DNA of 51,434 nt from Planctomycetaceae bacterium (GTDB lineage Bacteria; Planctomycetota; Planctomycetia; Planctomycetales; Planctomycetaceae), in contig CANJQC010000026.1 in NCBI GenBank assembly GCA_947476295.1, forward strand, positions 1 through 51,434, written 5' to 3'. The notes under the pieces are model-generated. The model saw nothing but the letters and a program-made list of their open reading frames with translations, searched no databases and was not told the origin of the DNA. Positions within the stretch are counted from its first letter, which is position 1. The number at the start of each line of letters is the position of its first letter. Below, piece after piece: positions 18,435 to 27,690 of this stretch. The translations under genes were made by a program, and so were the position numbers.

Positions 18435-19862
18435 ATGAGTTCCGATACTTTCTGTTCGATGGCTCGTCGGCGTTTTCTACAGACGGGTGGAGCGGGTTTT
18501 GTGGCGACTGCGACCGCAGCGGTGCTCGCGGAATCCATCGAAGAGTCTGCGGCAAAGTCAGGTCTCAAGTTTGCATCGACAGTTGCGCAATTTCCAGCAA
18601 CGGCAAAGAGCGTCATCTTTCTGTTTATGGAGGGTGGCCCAAGTCACATCGATCTATTTGATCCAAAACCATTGCTCAATGAATTATCCGGCCAGCGATT
18701 GCCTGATAGTTTCGGCAATGTGATTACCCCGATGGGTGAATCGCGTTCTCCGCTGTTAGCGTCACAGCGACGATGGCAGCAGCACGGTGCAGCCGGCACA
18801 TGGGTTTCCGACTGGTTACCGCACACAGCACAGTGTGTCGATGACATCGCCGTGATTCGGAGCTGTTGGGCGGATGGCATTAACCATTCGTCCGGTGTCT
18901 CCCAAATGAATACCTGTTCGATCCTTGGCGGACGTCCGTGCCTGGGAAGCTGGGTTTCGTACGGTCTGGGCTCTGAAAACCAGAATCTGCCATCCTTCAT
19001 CGTAATACAGGACAATAAATCGACTGTCGTGAACGGCCCTCGCAACTGGAGTGCAGGGTTTATGCCGGCGATGTATCAGGGCGTGCGACTGAACGAAGGC
19101 TCTGAACCGATTCCAAATCTCAATCCGCCCGAAGGTTCCGGGCTTCGGCGGCAACGAGGTAAACTGGGACTACTGGATCGACTCAATCGCGACTTTGCAA
19201 ATCAGCATCCCGAACAGTCAGAACTCGACGCCCGCATCGCGGCTTATGAACTGGCGTTTCGGATGCAGGCCCAGGCACCGGAGGCGGTCGCGATTGATGA
19301 AGAAACAGCCGAAACGCAGGCCATGTACGGCATGGATCAGAAGCAAACCGCTACGTTTGGACGGATGTGCCTGCTGTCTCGTCGACTGGTCGAACGCGGC
19401 GTTCGCTTCGTGCAGCTGTATCATGGTGCGGGCAGCAAATGGGACGCGCATTCAGGGATTGAAGCGAATCACGCGGGACTCTGTCAGGCCAGCGACCAGC
19501 CAATTGCCGGACTCCTGAAGGACTTAAAGCAGCGAGGCTTGCTTGAGCAAACACTGGTCGTTTGGGGCGGTGAATTCGGACGCACGCCGATGTCAGAAAA
19601 AGGTAATGGTCGCGATCACAATCCAACAGGCTTCACGATGTGGATGGCTGGTGGCGGCGTGAGTGGCGGTCAAACGATTGGCACGACCGACGAACTCGGT
19701 TTGCGAGCTCTTGAAGATCGCCTGCATGTGCATGACCTGCATGCATCGATTCTGCATCTTCTGGGACTTGACAACCGACAACTGACATGGTTCTTTAAAG
19801 GCCGTCCCGAGCGTCCGACCGTGAATGAAGGTGACTTTTTCGAGCGACTGGTGACTGGGTGA
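18435..19862 (+). CDS. Tat-exported DUF1501 protein
   Basis: This 475-residue protein begins with a twin-arginine signal (MARRRFLQTGGAGFVATATAAVLA). The body matches DUF1501, a family with an alkaline-phosphatase/sulfatase-like fold: FLFMEGGPSHIDLFDPKP, RSCWADGINHSSG, LGSWVSYGLGSEN, WGGEFGRTPMSE and GRDHNPTGFTMWMAGGGV. It is probably periplasmic. In planctomycetes DUF1501 proteins are typically paired with DUF1549/DUF1553 cytochrome-like proteins; here the partner is instead a SUMF1-like protein 54 bases upstream. The catalytic activity and substrate of the family are not established. Confidence 0.9.
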   Translation: MSSDTFCSMARRRFLQTGGAGFVATATAAVLAESIEESAAKSGLKFASTVAQFPATAKSVIFLFMEGGPSHIDLFDPKPLLNELSGQRLPDSFGNVITPMGESRSPLLASQRRWQQHGAAGTWVSDWLPHTAQCVDDIAVIRSCWADGINHSSGVSQMNTCSILGGRPCLGSWVSYGLGSENQNLPSFIVIQDNKSTVVNGPRNWSAGFMPAMYQGVRLNEGSEPIPNLNPPEGSGLRRQRGKLGLLDRLNRDFANQHPEQSELDARIAAYELAFRMQAQAPEAVAIDEETAETQAMYGMDQKQTATFGRMCLLSRRLVERGVRFVQLYHGAGSKWDAHSGIEANHAGLCQASDQPIAGLLKDLKQRGLLEQTLVVWGGEFGRTPMSEKGNGRDHNPTGFTMWMAGGGVSGGQTIGTTDELGLRALEDRLHVHDLHASILHLLGLDNRQLTWFFKGRPERPTVNEGDFFERLVTG

Positions 19863-20212
19863 TTGGTCGCATTCAAGAGTTCTGGGCACGGTGTCAAACA
19901 TCGCGTTCAACGCCGCTTTCAATAAAGCTCAGTGATACCAGCCACACTTCGTGTCAAAACGGCAGGCCAAGACCAGTCAACAGAAGGTATCTCTCACTCG
20001 CCGCACAAGCAGATAATGCGTAAGTCATTATAAATAAACAACTTGCAGATTGAGTGTGTCTCATGGCACGTTATTCGCTTTCTGCCGCTGCCAATGGTTT
20101 GTTCACTGCAAATCTGGCCGCTTGGGGTCCGGCATGTCGAAATGGCTGTGATCATAAGGGCTGAATTAAGTTTCCATTCATCGAAGTGCGATTGACAGGT
20201 CAGGAGAAAGTC
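19863..20212. other. Upstream region of groES-groEL
   Basis: About 350 bases. No CIRCE operator (TTAGCACTC-N9-GAGTGCTAA) is present. A weak match to a heat-shock sigma promoter is seen: CTTGCAG (20042-20048), 11 bases, CTCATGG (20060-20066). This is only suggestive. An AT-rich block (CATTATAAATAAAC) lies just upstream of it. Confidence 0.35.
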
Positions 20213-20524
20213 ATGGCGAAAAAGGCTTCCGCAGGCGGCACACGCATTGTGCCTCTGGGAGATCGCGTAGTACTAAAGCGAGCCGAGGCTGAAGCAAAAA
20301 CAGCCGGGGGAATTTTGCTTCCGGATTCAGCACAAGGAAAGCCACAGCGTGGCGAAGTTGTCTCTATCGGAGACGGCTATGTCAACGATAAAGGTGAGAA
20401 GGTTGCTTTGACCGTCAAAGAAGGCGATCGCGTGATCTTCAGTTCCTATGCGGGCGACGAAATCACAGTGGGGGATCAGACCTATCTGTTGATGCGTGAA
20501 AGTGACATTCTGGCAACTGTGTGA
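20213..20524 (+). CDS. Co-chaperonin GroES
   Basis: This 103-residue protein starts at ATG 20213, chosen because AGGAG lies 6 bases upstream (20202-20206) and the sequence then begins MAKKASAGG. Family features are IVPLGDRVVLKRAEAE, the mobile-loop region TAGGILLPDSAQGKPQRGEV, and the C-terminal strand DQTYLLMRESDILATV. It forms the heptameric lid of the GroEL folding chamber. groEL follows 107 bases downstream on the same strand, and a terminator lies after groEL, so they form one transcription unit. No CIRCE element is seen upstream. Confidence 0.95.
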   Translation: MAKKASAGGTRIVPLGDRVVLKRAEAEAKTAGGILLPDSAQGKPQRGEVVSIGDGYVNDKGEKVALTVKEGDRVIFSSYAGDEITVGDQTYLLMRESDILATV

Positions 20525-20631
20525 CTGAAATGTCTGGGCGTTTCCATGAAGAAATGCCCAATGGCAACTCGTCGCGAGTTTGCGCGTTCAAAATTCCAAA
20601 GTTTTAAAAAGAATCAACGGAGAAGTACGAC

Positions 20632-22251
20632 ATGGCAAAGATGATTGCCTTTGATCAGGAAGCTCAGGAAGCCATGCGTCGTGGAGTCACGAAGCTGGCC
20701 CGAGCTGTGAAAGTGACTCTGGGGCCACGCGGTCGCAATGTTATCATTGAAAAGAGTTTTGGTTCACCGACCGTCACAAAGGACGGCGTGACTGTCGCTC
20801 GTGAAATCGAATTGCCAAACAAGTTCGAAGACATGGGCGCTCGTATGGTTCGGGAAGTGGCCAGCAAGACCAGCGACGTTGCTGGCGATGGCACCACGAC
20901 CGCCACTGTCATGGCTGAAGCGATTTATAACGAAGGCTTGAAAGCCGTCGTTGCCGGCGTCAGCCCGCTTGACATGAAGCGAGGTATGGACAAGGCCGTG
21001 ACCGACATCATCGCACAGCTTCACAGTATGGCTCAGGATTGCCGATCAAAGAAATCGATCGCTCAGGTGGGCACCGTGGCCGCTAACGGCGACGCAGAAA
21101 TTGGACAGATCCTCGCTGACGCTATGGAGCAGGTCGGCAAAGATGGTGTTATTACCGTCGAAGAGGGCAAGAGCCTTGTGACCAGTTTTGAAGTTGTCGA
21201 GGGTCTGCAGTTCGACCGTGGTTACCTGTCTCCATACTTTGTGACCGATTCAGAAAGTATGGAATGCGTTCTTGAAGACGCTTATGTGCTCATCCACGAA
21301 AAGAAGATCTCCAGCATCAAAGACTTGGTGCCTGTGCTGGAGAAGGTCGTGAATTCCGGCAAGCCGCTGGTGATCATCGCGGAAGATCTCGAAGGTGAAG
21401 CACTCGCTACGCTGGTGATCAACAAGCTGCGTGGCACCTTCAAGATTGCGGCGGTGAAAGCTCCTGGCTACGGTGATCGCCGAAAAGCCATGTTGCAGGA
21501 CATTGCTATCATGGTCGGTGGCACTGCGATCTTCGACGATTTGGGCATCAAGCTGGACAGTATCGAACTGGCTGACCTCGGAACGGCTCGCAAGATCGTC
21601 ATCGACAAGGACAACACGACGATTGTCGAAGGTGGCGGCAAGAAGGCTGACATTCAGGCACGCATCGAACAGATTCGACGCGAACTGGCGAACAGTACCA
21701 GTGATTACGACAGCGAAAAGCTGGAAGAGCGAATCGCGAAGCTAGCTGGCGGTGTGGCTCAGATTAACGTCGGTGCTGCTACTGAAAGCGAAATGAAGGA
21801 AAAGAAGGCTCGCGTTGAAGACGCACTTCATGCAACTCGTGCAGCTGTCGAAGAAGGCATTTTGCCTGGCGGTGGCGTAGCGATGTTGCGGGCCTCCCGA
21901 TCCGTGAAGCCTGGCAAACTGACTCACGATGAAAAGGTCGGCTACGACATTATCGTCCGAGCCTGCCGTGCTCCGCTGACTCAGATTGCCGACAACGCTG
22001 GCGTTGACGGCGGCGTTGTTTGCGAGAAGGTTTCAATGGGGGAAGGTAACTACGGCTACAACGCCGCCACCGACAAGTACGAGGACATGGTTAAGGCCGG
22101 TGTAATCGACCCAACCAAGGTCACTCGTTATGCTCTGCAGAACGCTGCCAGCGTTTCAACTTTGTTGCTCACCAGCGACGCTCTGATTGCGGAGAAGCCG
22201 AAGGACGACAAAAAGGGTCACGCTGGACATGGCGATGAAGACCTGTACTAA
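20632..22251 (+). CDS. Chaperonin GroEL
   Basis: This 539-residue chaperonin has [11 protein letters not shown], the ATP-binding [26 protein letters not shown] and the equatorial GGGVAMLRA, all typical of group I chaperonins. The start is ATG 20632 with GGAG 9 bases upstream. The usual GGM-rich tail is missing: the C-terminus reads [16 protein letters not shown], a charged, His-containing tail. That tail normally lines the folding chamber, so substrate handling may differ. Many bacteria carry several groEL copies; this one sits with groES and so is a candidate main copy, although the odd tail could also mark a paralogue. Confidence 0.95.
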   Translation: MAKMIAFDQEAQEAMRRGVTKLARAVKVTLGPRGRNVIIEKSFGSPTVTKDGVTVAREIELPNKFEDMGARMVREVASKTSDVAGDGTTTATVMAEAIYNEGLKAVVAGVSPLDMKRGMDKAVTDIIAQLHSMAQDCRSKKSIAQVGTVAANGDAEIGQILADAMEQVGKDGVITVEEGKSLVTSFEVVEGLQFDRGYLSPYFVTDSESMECVLEDAYVLIHEKKISSIKDLVPVLEKVVNSGKPLVIIAEDLEGEALATLVINKLRGTFKIAAVKAPGYGDRRKAMLQDIAIMVGGTAIFDDLGIKLDSIELADLGTARKIVIDKDNTTIVEGGGKKADIQARIEQIRRELANSTSDYDSEKLEERIAKLAGGVAQINVGAATESEMKEKKARVEDALHATRAAVEEGILPGGGVAMLRASRSVKPGKLTHDEKVGYDIIVRACRAPLTQIADNAGVDGGVVCEKVSMGEGNYGYNAATDKYEDMVKAGVIDPTKVTRYALQNAASVSTLLLTSDALIAEKPKDDKKGHAGHGDEDLY

Positions 22252-22283
22252 GCGATCATCGATCGCCAGTATTTGAAGCACGA

Positions 22284-22320
22284 ACCTCGGCATCCAGCGG
22301 ATGCCGGGGTTCTTTTTTTT
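22284..22320 (+). terminator. Rho-independent terminator after groEL
   Basis: A 12-bp stem (22284-22295 with 22299-22310, one G-T wobble) encloses a 3-base loop and is followed by a T-rich tract (TCTTTTTTTT, 22311-22320). It ends the groES-groEL unit 33 bases past the groEL stop. Confidence 0.92.
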
Positions 22321-22534
22321 CTGCAACTGTTCATGTGGATTGGATATTTGTTGCCGACATGCAGGCCTTACTTGAAGTTGCGGTCGGAGGTCGGGAGACT
22401 TCCGGTTCGGGGTCTCGACAGGCAGATTGCTATGTTAGATCTCGTGTTTTGGCTCGTCCTTACTAGCGGCAAGGCGGAAAAATGCCAGCAAATTGCACTG
22501 ATATGGACTCAGGCTGTGTCGGCAGGGTTTCTGC

Positions 22535-23080
22535 ATGACAAGCACGAGTTCTGGACAAGGCGGCAATTCTGAGCCCGATCGGGATCAGGTCATTGAACAG
22601 TTCTACCGTACACATTCCCGCGAATTGTGGGCTTTGTTTTACGCGATGTGTGGTGACCCGGAACGTGCGTACGACGCAGTGCAGGAGTGCTTTTTACGTT
22701 ACTACGATTACAGAGGCGAGATTGTGCGCGATTTGCGCGCGTGGTTGTTGCGAGTCGGGCAAAACTGGTTGCGGGATGTGGCTCGAAGAAAGAGCAATTC
22801 CTGTCGCCTGCTTCCGGGTTTGGACGATTTTTCCGGGCATCGAGATTCGGCAGAGGATTTGTTTTCGTTGTCCGAGAGACAGAAACAGGTCCGCGGCGCA
22901 TTGAGTGAACTGAATGAAGACGACCGGAAAGTTCTGGTCATGAAGTATTCGATGGACTGGTCAGCCGCACAGATAGCGAAAGTGATGGATTGCAGCGCCG
23001 CTGCAATTGATATGAGATTGTCGAGGGCAAGACGCCGTCTCGCTGAAATTCTTGTGGAACGAGGAATTGACAATGAATGA
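22535..23080 (+). CDS. ECF-type RNA polymerase sigma factor
   Basis: This 181-residue protein has a region 2 of sigma-70 type (ELWALFYAMCGDPERAYDAVQECFLRYY, then the region 2.4-like LRAWLLRVGQNWLRDVARR). Its region 4 helix-turn-helix is LNEDDRKVLVMKYSMDWSAAQIAKVMDCSAAAIDMRLSRARRRL. Regions 1 and 3 are absent, as in ECF factors. The following gene overlaps its last codons (ATG at 23073, this stop at 23078-23080) and encodes a single-TM protein, the usual arrangement for a sigma factor with its anti-sigma factor. The ATG start at 22535 lacks a strong ribosome site. The regulon is unknown. Confidence 0.88.
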   Translation: MTSTSSGQGGNSEPDRDQVIEQFYRTHSRELWALFYAMCGDPERAYDAVQECFLRYYDYRGEIVRDLRAWLLRVGQNWLRDVARRKSNSCRLLPGLDDFSGHRDSAEDLFSLSERQKQVRGALSELNEDDRKVLVMKYSMDWSAAQIAKVMDCSAAAIDMRLSRARRRLAEILVERGIDNE

Positions 23081-23537
23081 CAATTCGTCCGCCAACTGGG
23101 CTCAAAACGGGATGCCGTCTGATGATCAGATGGATTCCCTGCTGCGCGACTTCTTCCGGCTGGAGGTCCCGACGCAGTTGAGTCATCCCCTGCAACTTAA
23201 CCCGATACCTACTGCAACAATAGCAACATTGACGGTGGCCCCGGAGAGTCGTCTGGAACATTCGCGGACTCGATCTGCTCGCTTTATCGCAGTAACAACA
23301 TCCGTTGCTGCAATGGCATTGGCAGTTCTGGTTGTGATCTCCGGCAATGATTCACCTCCCGCGAATGGCAGCCATGTTGCCAACGGGGTAATCGAAGCCC
23401 CCGCTGCGACGCCGAACGTCGATGAACCAATGCTCGTTTCACCAGAAGGTGATTCGCAGGCACCGACCACGGCTGTTGGCCCTGATGGCATTACGCTGGA
23501 AGAAACCGACAGCATTGAACTGCCTCCGCAAGACTAA
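23073..23537 (+). CDS. Putative membrane-anchored anti-sigma factor
   Basis: This 154-residue protein starts at ATG 23073 with GAGGA 7 bases upstream, overlapping the sigma gene by 8 bases. The cytoplasmic N-terminal part (about 1-68) has DDQMDSLLRDFFRLEVP, a short acidic helix. One TM segment follows (FIAVTTSVAAMALAVLVVIS), then a Pro/Ala/Glu-rich extracytoplasmic tail. No zinc-binding HxxxCxxC motif is present, so this is not the common ZAS class. The anti-sigma role is inferred from the overlap and topology, not from sequence similarity. Confidence 0.6.
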   Translation: MNDNSSANWAQNGMPSDDQMDSLLRDFFRLEVPTQLSHPLQLNPIPTATIATLTVAPESRLEHSRTRSARFIAVTTSVAAMALAVLVVISGNDSPPANGSHVANGVIEAPAATPNVDEPMLVSPEGDSQAPTTAVGPDGITLEETDSIELPPQD

Positions 23538-23740
23538 CTTTCGGTCTGGCATTTCAAACTTCAACCTACGGTGGTAAAATTGCGTCGGTTCAGGTGTGAC
23601 TATCCTGTCGGCCCGGTTTCATGCGTTGCCAATCTCACAAAGTCCCGTCGGACAAAATAGGCTCGCCACCGAAAAAGCATACGCAATGCTCGGACTTCTA
23701 TCAAAGCCTTTGCCGATCTCCGCAAAACGGGAAGCGATTT

Positions 23741-25324
23741 ATGGCAAGCGACGAACCAGCAGGCAACTCAATTCCATCTTCCGGCGATCTCAGCAATGTG
23801 CGGATCGGGGAATTCCTGCTGCTGCGGCGTCTGGGCAGCGGCGGCATGGCGGATGTTTATCTGGCAGAACAAACGTCGCTCCATCGCAATGTCGCGATCA
23901 AAGTGCTGAAGAATGACGTGATCACTGGTGACAGCCGAGTTTTGCTGAAGCGATTCGAACAGGAAGCTCGTACGGCGGGCGGTTTAAATCATTCCAATCT
24001 CGTGCAGATCATCACCACAGGTCGTGAAGGCAACATCAGCTACATCGTGCAGGAATACGTTGCGGGGCTGAATCTTAGTCAATGGATTAAGAAGCATGGC
24101 ACGCCCGACTACGGCACCGGATTGAAGTGGATGCAGCAGATCGCTGCCGCGTTACACGCAGCGTCAGATGCAGGCATCGTGCACCGCGATGTGAAGCCTG
24201 AAAATGTGATGGTGACTCGTGGTGGCGTCGCAAAGGTCACGGACTTCGGATTGGCTCAGTTGAATCAGCCTTCCAGTCCGAAAATGAATCTGACGCAGAT
24301 CGGGACTACGATGGGTACGCCATGGTATATGAGTCCCGAACAGATTCAGGGTGAGAAGCTGGATCATCGCAGTGATCAGTATTCTTTTGGTGTCACATGC
24401 TACCACATGTTCGCTGGACAGCCGCCGTTTCCCGGCAAGAACGCTGTGACAGTCGCCGTTCAGCATCTGAAAGAAGAACCGTTGCCGCTGAGTACGTTTC
24501 GCGGCGACCTGCCGAAAGATCTGTGCGCTGTCATTCATCGCATGCTTCAAAAAAAAACTGCCGATCGTTTTCAGGATCCTGCGGACCTTGAGGCTGAACT
24601 CAAGCGTCTGGATTCTGTCCCGATCAATACCAAACCAGGGGCCACCAACAGTTTGTATGGACAATGGATGCCCAGGCTGCCGGATGCAAAGAAATTTTCA
24701 CTGGGCTTTGCTGGTGTGCTGATCGCCTCATTCGTGGCCGGGCGGCGAATGGAGCAGCCCGTGCGAATTCCGGAACCAGAACCAGCGCAGATTGAAAAGC
24801 AGACATCGGCGGAAGCACAGTTTGCCATGGCGATGCTGGCCCCGATGCGTGCCATGGCATGGCGTGCCGTTATTTCAAACTACAATGACAGTCCACTGGC
24901 CGATCTTGCCAGGCTCCGACTGGGCGTCGCTCTGATGTCCGGTGCGGTGCCGAATACAGAACAGGCACTCAAAGAATTTCGTGAGGCCGCAAACGCCAGT
25001 GGGCTGGGGCCGGAAAAGACACACCTCAAACTACTCGGACTGGTCGGACAACTCTGGGTCCTGCAACAACGTCCACGAAACGATGACACCGATCGCATTG
25101 TGAGTGAAATCCAGTCCGCTGTGGACGAATATGAAGACGCCGATGCACTGGAGAGTGCCCTGAACAAGGGCCCGGAGGAATTGAAACAGTTCTTCGAGCG
25201 ATCGCAACATGGATTTACTTCGACGTCAGGCTTCACGTTTGGAATGTCTGGCTCAGGAACACAGGAACCGAGTGGATCTCGCCCGGAACCTCGATCGAAT
25301 GGGGTGCGATCTGTTCAGTCCTGA
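23741..25324 (+). CDS. PknB-type Ser/Thr protein kinase with C-terminal TM and helical domain
   Basis: This protein of about 527 residues starts at ATG 23741; an upstream start at 23621 would add 40 residues lacking the kinase fold. The kinase domain has the glycine loop GSGGMADVY (32-40), Lys54 (AIKVLK), HRDVKPENVM with Asp150, DFGLAQ with Asp168, and GTPWYMSPEQ in the activation segment, so it should be active. A hydrophobic segment (FSLGFAGVLIASFVAG, about 320-335) follows, then a tail of about 190 residues rich in helices (QFAMAMLAPMRAMAWRAVISNY..) that resembles TPR-type repeats. The likely orientation is kinase inside, helical tail outside. It lies 203 bases downstream of the sigma/anti-sigma pair and may act on that pathway; that link is inference. 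Confidence 0.9.
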   Translation: MASDEPAGNSIPSSGDLSNVRIGEFLLLRRLGSGGMADVYLAEQTSLHRNVAIKVLKNDVITGDSRVLLKRFEQEARTAGGLNHSNLVQIITTGREGNISYIVQEYVAGLNLSQWIKKHGTPDYGTGLKWMQQIAAALHAASDAGIVHRDVKPENVMVTRGGVAKVTDFGLAQLNQPSSPKMNLTQIGTTMGTPWYMSPEQIQGEKLDHRSDQYSFGVTCYHMFAGQPPFPGKNAVTVAVQHLKEEPLPLSTFRGDLPKDLCAVIHRMLQKKTADRFQDPADLEAELKRLDSVPINTKPGATNSLYGQWMPRLPDAKKFSLGFAGVLIASFVAGRRMEQPVRIPEPEPAQIEKQTSAEAQFAMAMLAPMRAMAWRAVISNYNDSPLADLARLRLGVALMSGAVPNTEQALKEFREAANASGLGPEKTHLKLLGLVGQLWVLQQRPRNDDTDRIVSEIQSAVDEYEDADALESALNKGPEELKQFFERSQHGFTSTSGFTFGMSGSGTQEPSGSRPEPRSNGVRSVQS

Positions 25325-25454
25325 GTTTTAGCGGCGTTTTGGTTGCGAGCACGAAGCGTTTGTCGTGGAGTTGAAGGAATGGCCGCACTTTAAGAGTTGA
25401 ACATGGCGTTGCGGGCGTCTGACCAGAGACCGCTCAGGGCGATGACGGGGAGAC

Positions 25455-25619
25455 TTAGAATGGATGCGCCGGATTCGCAAAGAGCACACCCGCAGTGCCA
25501 AGTCCGATGCCGCGAAATTTCACGCTCCCCAACACCATGCCCAATACGCAGACGAAGGCGAGAAGGCCGATTGCTTGCGGAACGGGTTGTGTCCGGTGGA
25601 GTTCAAAGAGCCAGCTCAT
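25455..25619 (-). pseudogene. N-terminal stub of a YidE/YbjL/AspT-type transporter
   Basis: A 54-codon frame starts at ATG 25619, just 3 bases past the pckA stop, and ends at TAA (25455-25457). It reads MSWLFELHRTQPVPQAIGLL, then FVCVLGMVLGSVKFRGIGLG and TAGVLFA. This is the typical start of the AspT/YidE/YbjL family (TQPVAQ, LG..KFRGIGLG.AGVLFA). The family normally has about 500-560 residues with 10 or more TM segments, so all but the first TM segments are gone; the frame ends with the unrelated NPAHPF. The close spacing to pckA suggests an old operon in which the transporter (some members move C4 dicarboxylates) was lost by deletion. Confidence 0.7.
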
Positions 25620-25622
25620 TCA

Positions 25623-27206
25623 TCAGACTTTCGGTGCTGCGGCCTTCACTTCAGCACTCGCACCAGCAGCATATGTCTCGAAGTTTCTGTTGAACAGACC
25701 GGCCAGCTTCTTCGCCGTGGCCTCGTAATCCGACTTGTCAGCCCATGCGTTGCGAGGAACGAGAATCTCCGCGGGCACGTTTGGACATTCGGTAACGACT
25801 TCAAAGCCAAAGACAGGATCTCGCTCGGTGTTTGCGTTCGCCAGCGAGCCGTCGTGGATCGCATCGATGATGGCACGTGTATTTTTGAGGCTGATGCGTT
25901 TGCCGACCCCGTAGCCGCCACCGCCCCAACCTGTGTTCACGAGCCAGACGCGGGCGTTGTGCGTCAGCATTTTCTCAGCAAGCAGTTCGGCGTATTTGGT
26001 CGGATGCCAGACGAGAAACGGCCCGCCGAAGCACGGGGAAAACGTGGCCTGCGGCTCGGTGATGCCCATCTCTGTTCCAGCGACTTTCGCGGTGTACCCA
26101 CTGATGAAGTGATACATCGCGTGCGACGGCGAGAGGGAACTGACTGGCGGCAGAATGCCGAACGCATCACACGTGAGAAAAATCACATCGCTTGGATGGC
26201 TGGCGACACATGGGATCTTTGCATTCTGGATAAACTCGATCGGATACGCTCCTCGCGTATTCTGCGTGATGCTCGTGTCCGTGTAATCGACGTCATGATC
26301 CTCATCGAGCACAACGTTTTCCAGTACGGCGCCGAAACGCAGCGCCCGGAAAATGTCCGGCTCGTTCTCGGGTGTAAGGTTGATCGCCTTGGCGTAGCAA
26401 CCACCCTCAATATTGAAGATCCCGTCGCCGCTCCAGCAGTGCTCGTCGTCGCCGATGAGATGACGTTTCGGGTCAGCTGAAAGCGTTGTCTTGCCCGTTC
26501 CGCTGAGACCGAAGAGAAGCGACGACACACCAGTCTCTTTGTCTGCAGTCGCGGAGCAATGCATCGAGAGAATGCCACGCTTCGGCCCGAAGTAGTTGGC
26601 CACCGTGAAAACGCCTTTTTTCATCTCGCCGGCGTATTCGGTGCCCAGGATGACCATTTCTTTGTCCTCAAAGCTGAGGTCGATGCTGGTGGTTGAACCC
26701 ATGCCGGTGGTGAGCCGATTCGCGGGAAATGCCCCTGCATTGAAAATCACAAAATCGGGCGTCCCGAAATTCTTCAGGTCCTCCTTTGTCGGGCGGATCA
26801 ACATCGTGTGCATGAAGAGCGCATGATACGGACGAGAGCAAATGACGCGGACCTTAATCCGATAGCGAGGATCCCAGCCCGCGAAGCCATCAAAGCAGTA
26901 GAGCCGCTCGCGCGTGTTCAGATAGTCCAGCGCGCGCTGACGATTGATGGCAAATGTTTTGTCGTCGCAGGGGATGTTCACTGGTCCCCACCATATATCA
27001 TTTTCCGACGCTGGATGCCTGACGACACGTTTGTCCTTCGGCGACCGGCCGGTTTTTTCCCCTGAGTAGGCGACCAACGCACCGTTTTCTGCAATGGTCG
27101 CATTCTTCTCGTAACGGATGGAGTGTTCGTAAAGCGCACTTGGCGGAAGGTTGTAATGAACCTCGGAAACACTGATGCCGTGTTGAGTCAGATCGATTTT
27201 ATGCAT
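25623..27206 (-). CDS. ATP-dependent phosphoenolpyruvate carboxykinase
   Basis: This 527-residue enzyme interconverts oxaloacetate and PEP plus CO2 using ATP/ADP. The family motifs are intact: YSGEKTGRSPKDKRVV near residue 48, the PEPCK signature LIGDDEHCWSGDGIFNIEGG, the P-loop LFGLSGTGKTTLSADPKR, the kinase-2-type VLDEDHDVDYTD, and NTGWGGGGYGVGKRI. The start is ATG 27206 with AAGG about 11 bases upstream. Its flanks are both damaged: a transporter stub directly after its stop and a broken PPK2 gene 26 bases before its start. This intact gene within remnants suggests an acquired or shrinking operon in which only pckA was kept. Confidence 0.95.
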   Translation of the reverse strand: MHKIDLTQHGISVSEVHYNLPPSALYEHSIRYEKNATIAENGALVAYSGEKTGRSPKDKRVVRHPASENDIWWGPVNIPCDDKTFAINRQRALDYLNTRERLYCFDGFAGWDPRYRIKVRVICSRPYHALFMHTMLIRPTKEDLKNFGTPDFVIFNAGAFPANRLTTGMGSTTSIDLSFEDKEMVILGTEYAGEMKKGVFTVANYFGPKRGILSMHCSATADKETGVSSLLFGLSGTGKTTLSADPKRHLIGDDEHCWSGDGIFNIEGGCYAKAINLTPENEPDIFRALRFGAVLENVVLDEDHDVDYTDTSITQNTRGAYPIEFIQNAKIPCVASHPSDVIFLTCDAFGILPPVSSLSPSHAMYHFISGYTAKVAGTEMGITEPQATFSPCFGGPFLVWHPTKYAELLAEKMLTHNARVWLVNTGWGGGGYGVGKRISLKNTRAIIDAIHDGSLANANTERDPVFGFEVVTECPNVPAEILVPRNAWADKSDYEATAKKLAGLFNRNFETYAAGASAEVKAAAPKV

Positions 27207-27232
27207 GATTGGGGACCTTGTAAATTCGTTGT

Positions 27233-27690
27233 CTAATAAAACATAGAGGGTGCAGTCAGGCTCAGCAAATGAGCGATGCAGTTCAGGCGAGCCCGCCGCT
27301 TGTCATCCGACCGCAGGAAGGCCCATGGTGCATGTTCCGTATCCGTGGCCAACACATTTGATCCCGAGCGTTCGAGTACTGATCCCACTTACTTCGCGAG
27401 GGAAGGTCCATCGGGCTGAGCTTCAATTGCCGCAGAGGGGCATCTATCCGAGCTTCAAAACGGCGTCCGTGTTTTTCATCACCCACTTCGAGCCAGATCT
27501 TGATGAACTGAATGCCTGCGTCGGTGATGTACTTTTCCAATTGTGGACAGACAGTCAGGAAAGTCTCGTGCTGCTCGGGCGTGCAGAACCCCATCACATG
27601 TTCCACGCCGGCCCGGTTGTACCAACTGCGGTCAAAGATGACAACTTCGCAGGCAGCAGCAAAGTGCGCCATATAGTACTTGACGCATCA
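27233..27690 (-). pseudogene. Polyphosphate kinase 2 (PPK2) pseudogene
   Basis: The conserved middle and end of PPK2 are visible: EVVIFDRSWYNRAGVEHVMG, then FCTPEQHETFLTVCPQLEKY, WLEVGDE, LSPMDLPSRSKWDQYS and ARDQM. The frame then shifts within 27351-27357. In the shifted frame the family's ending continues: LATDTEHAPWAFLRSDDKRR, then ARLNCIAHLLSL, to a stop at 27233-27235. The N-terminal half with the Walker A motif is missing, and an in-frame stop lies upstream of the conserved part. PPK2 makes or uses polyphosphate with nucleotides; this copy cannot be functional. It sits 26 bases before pckA on the same strand. Confidence 0.9.

Noticed and set aside
19863-20212. CIRCE operator upstream of groES
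   Set aside because: No TTAGCACTC-N9-GAGTGCTAA or close variant found.
25464-26480. Long plus-strand open frame (about 338 codons) opposite pckA
   Set aside because: It lies antisense to an enzyme with all motifs intact, has no ribosome site and no recognisable domain; long antisense frames are expected in GC-rich DNA.
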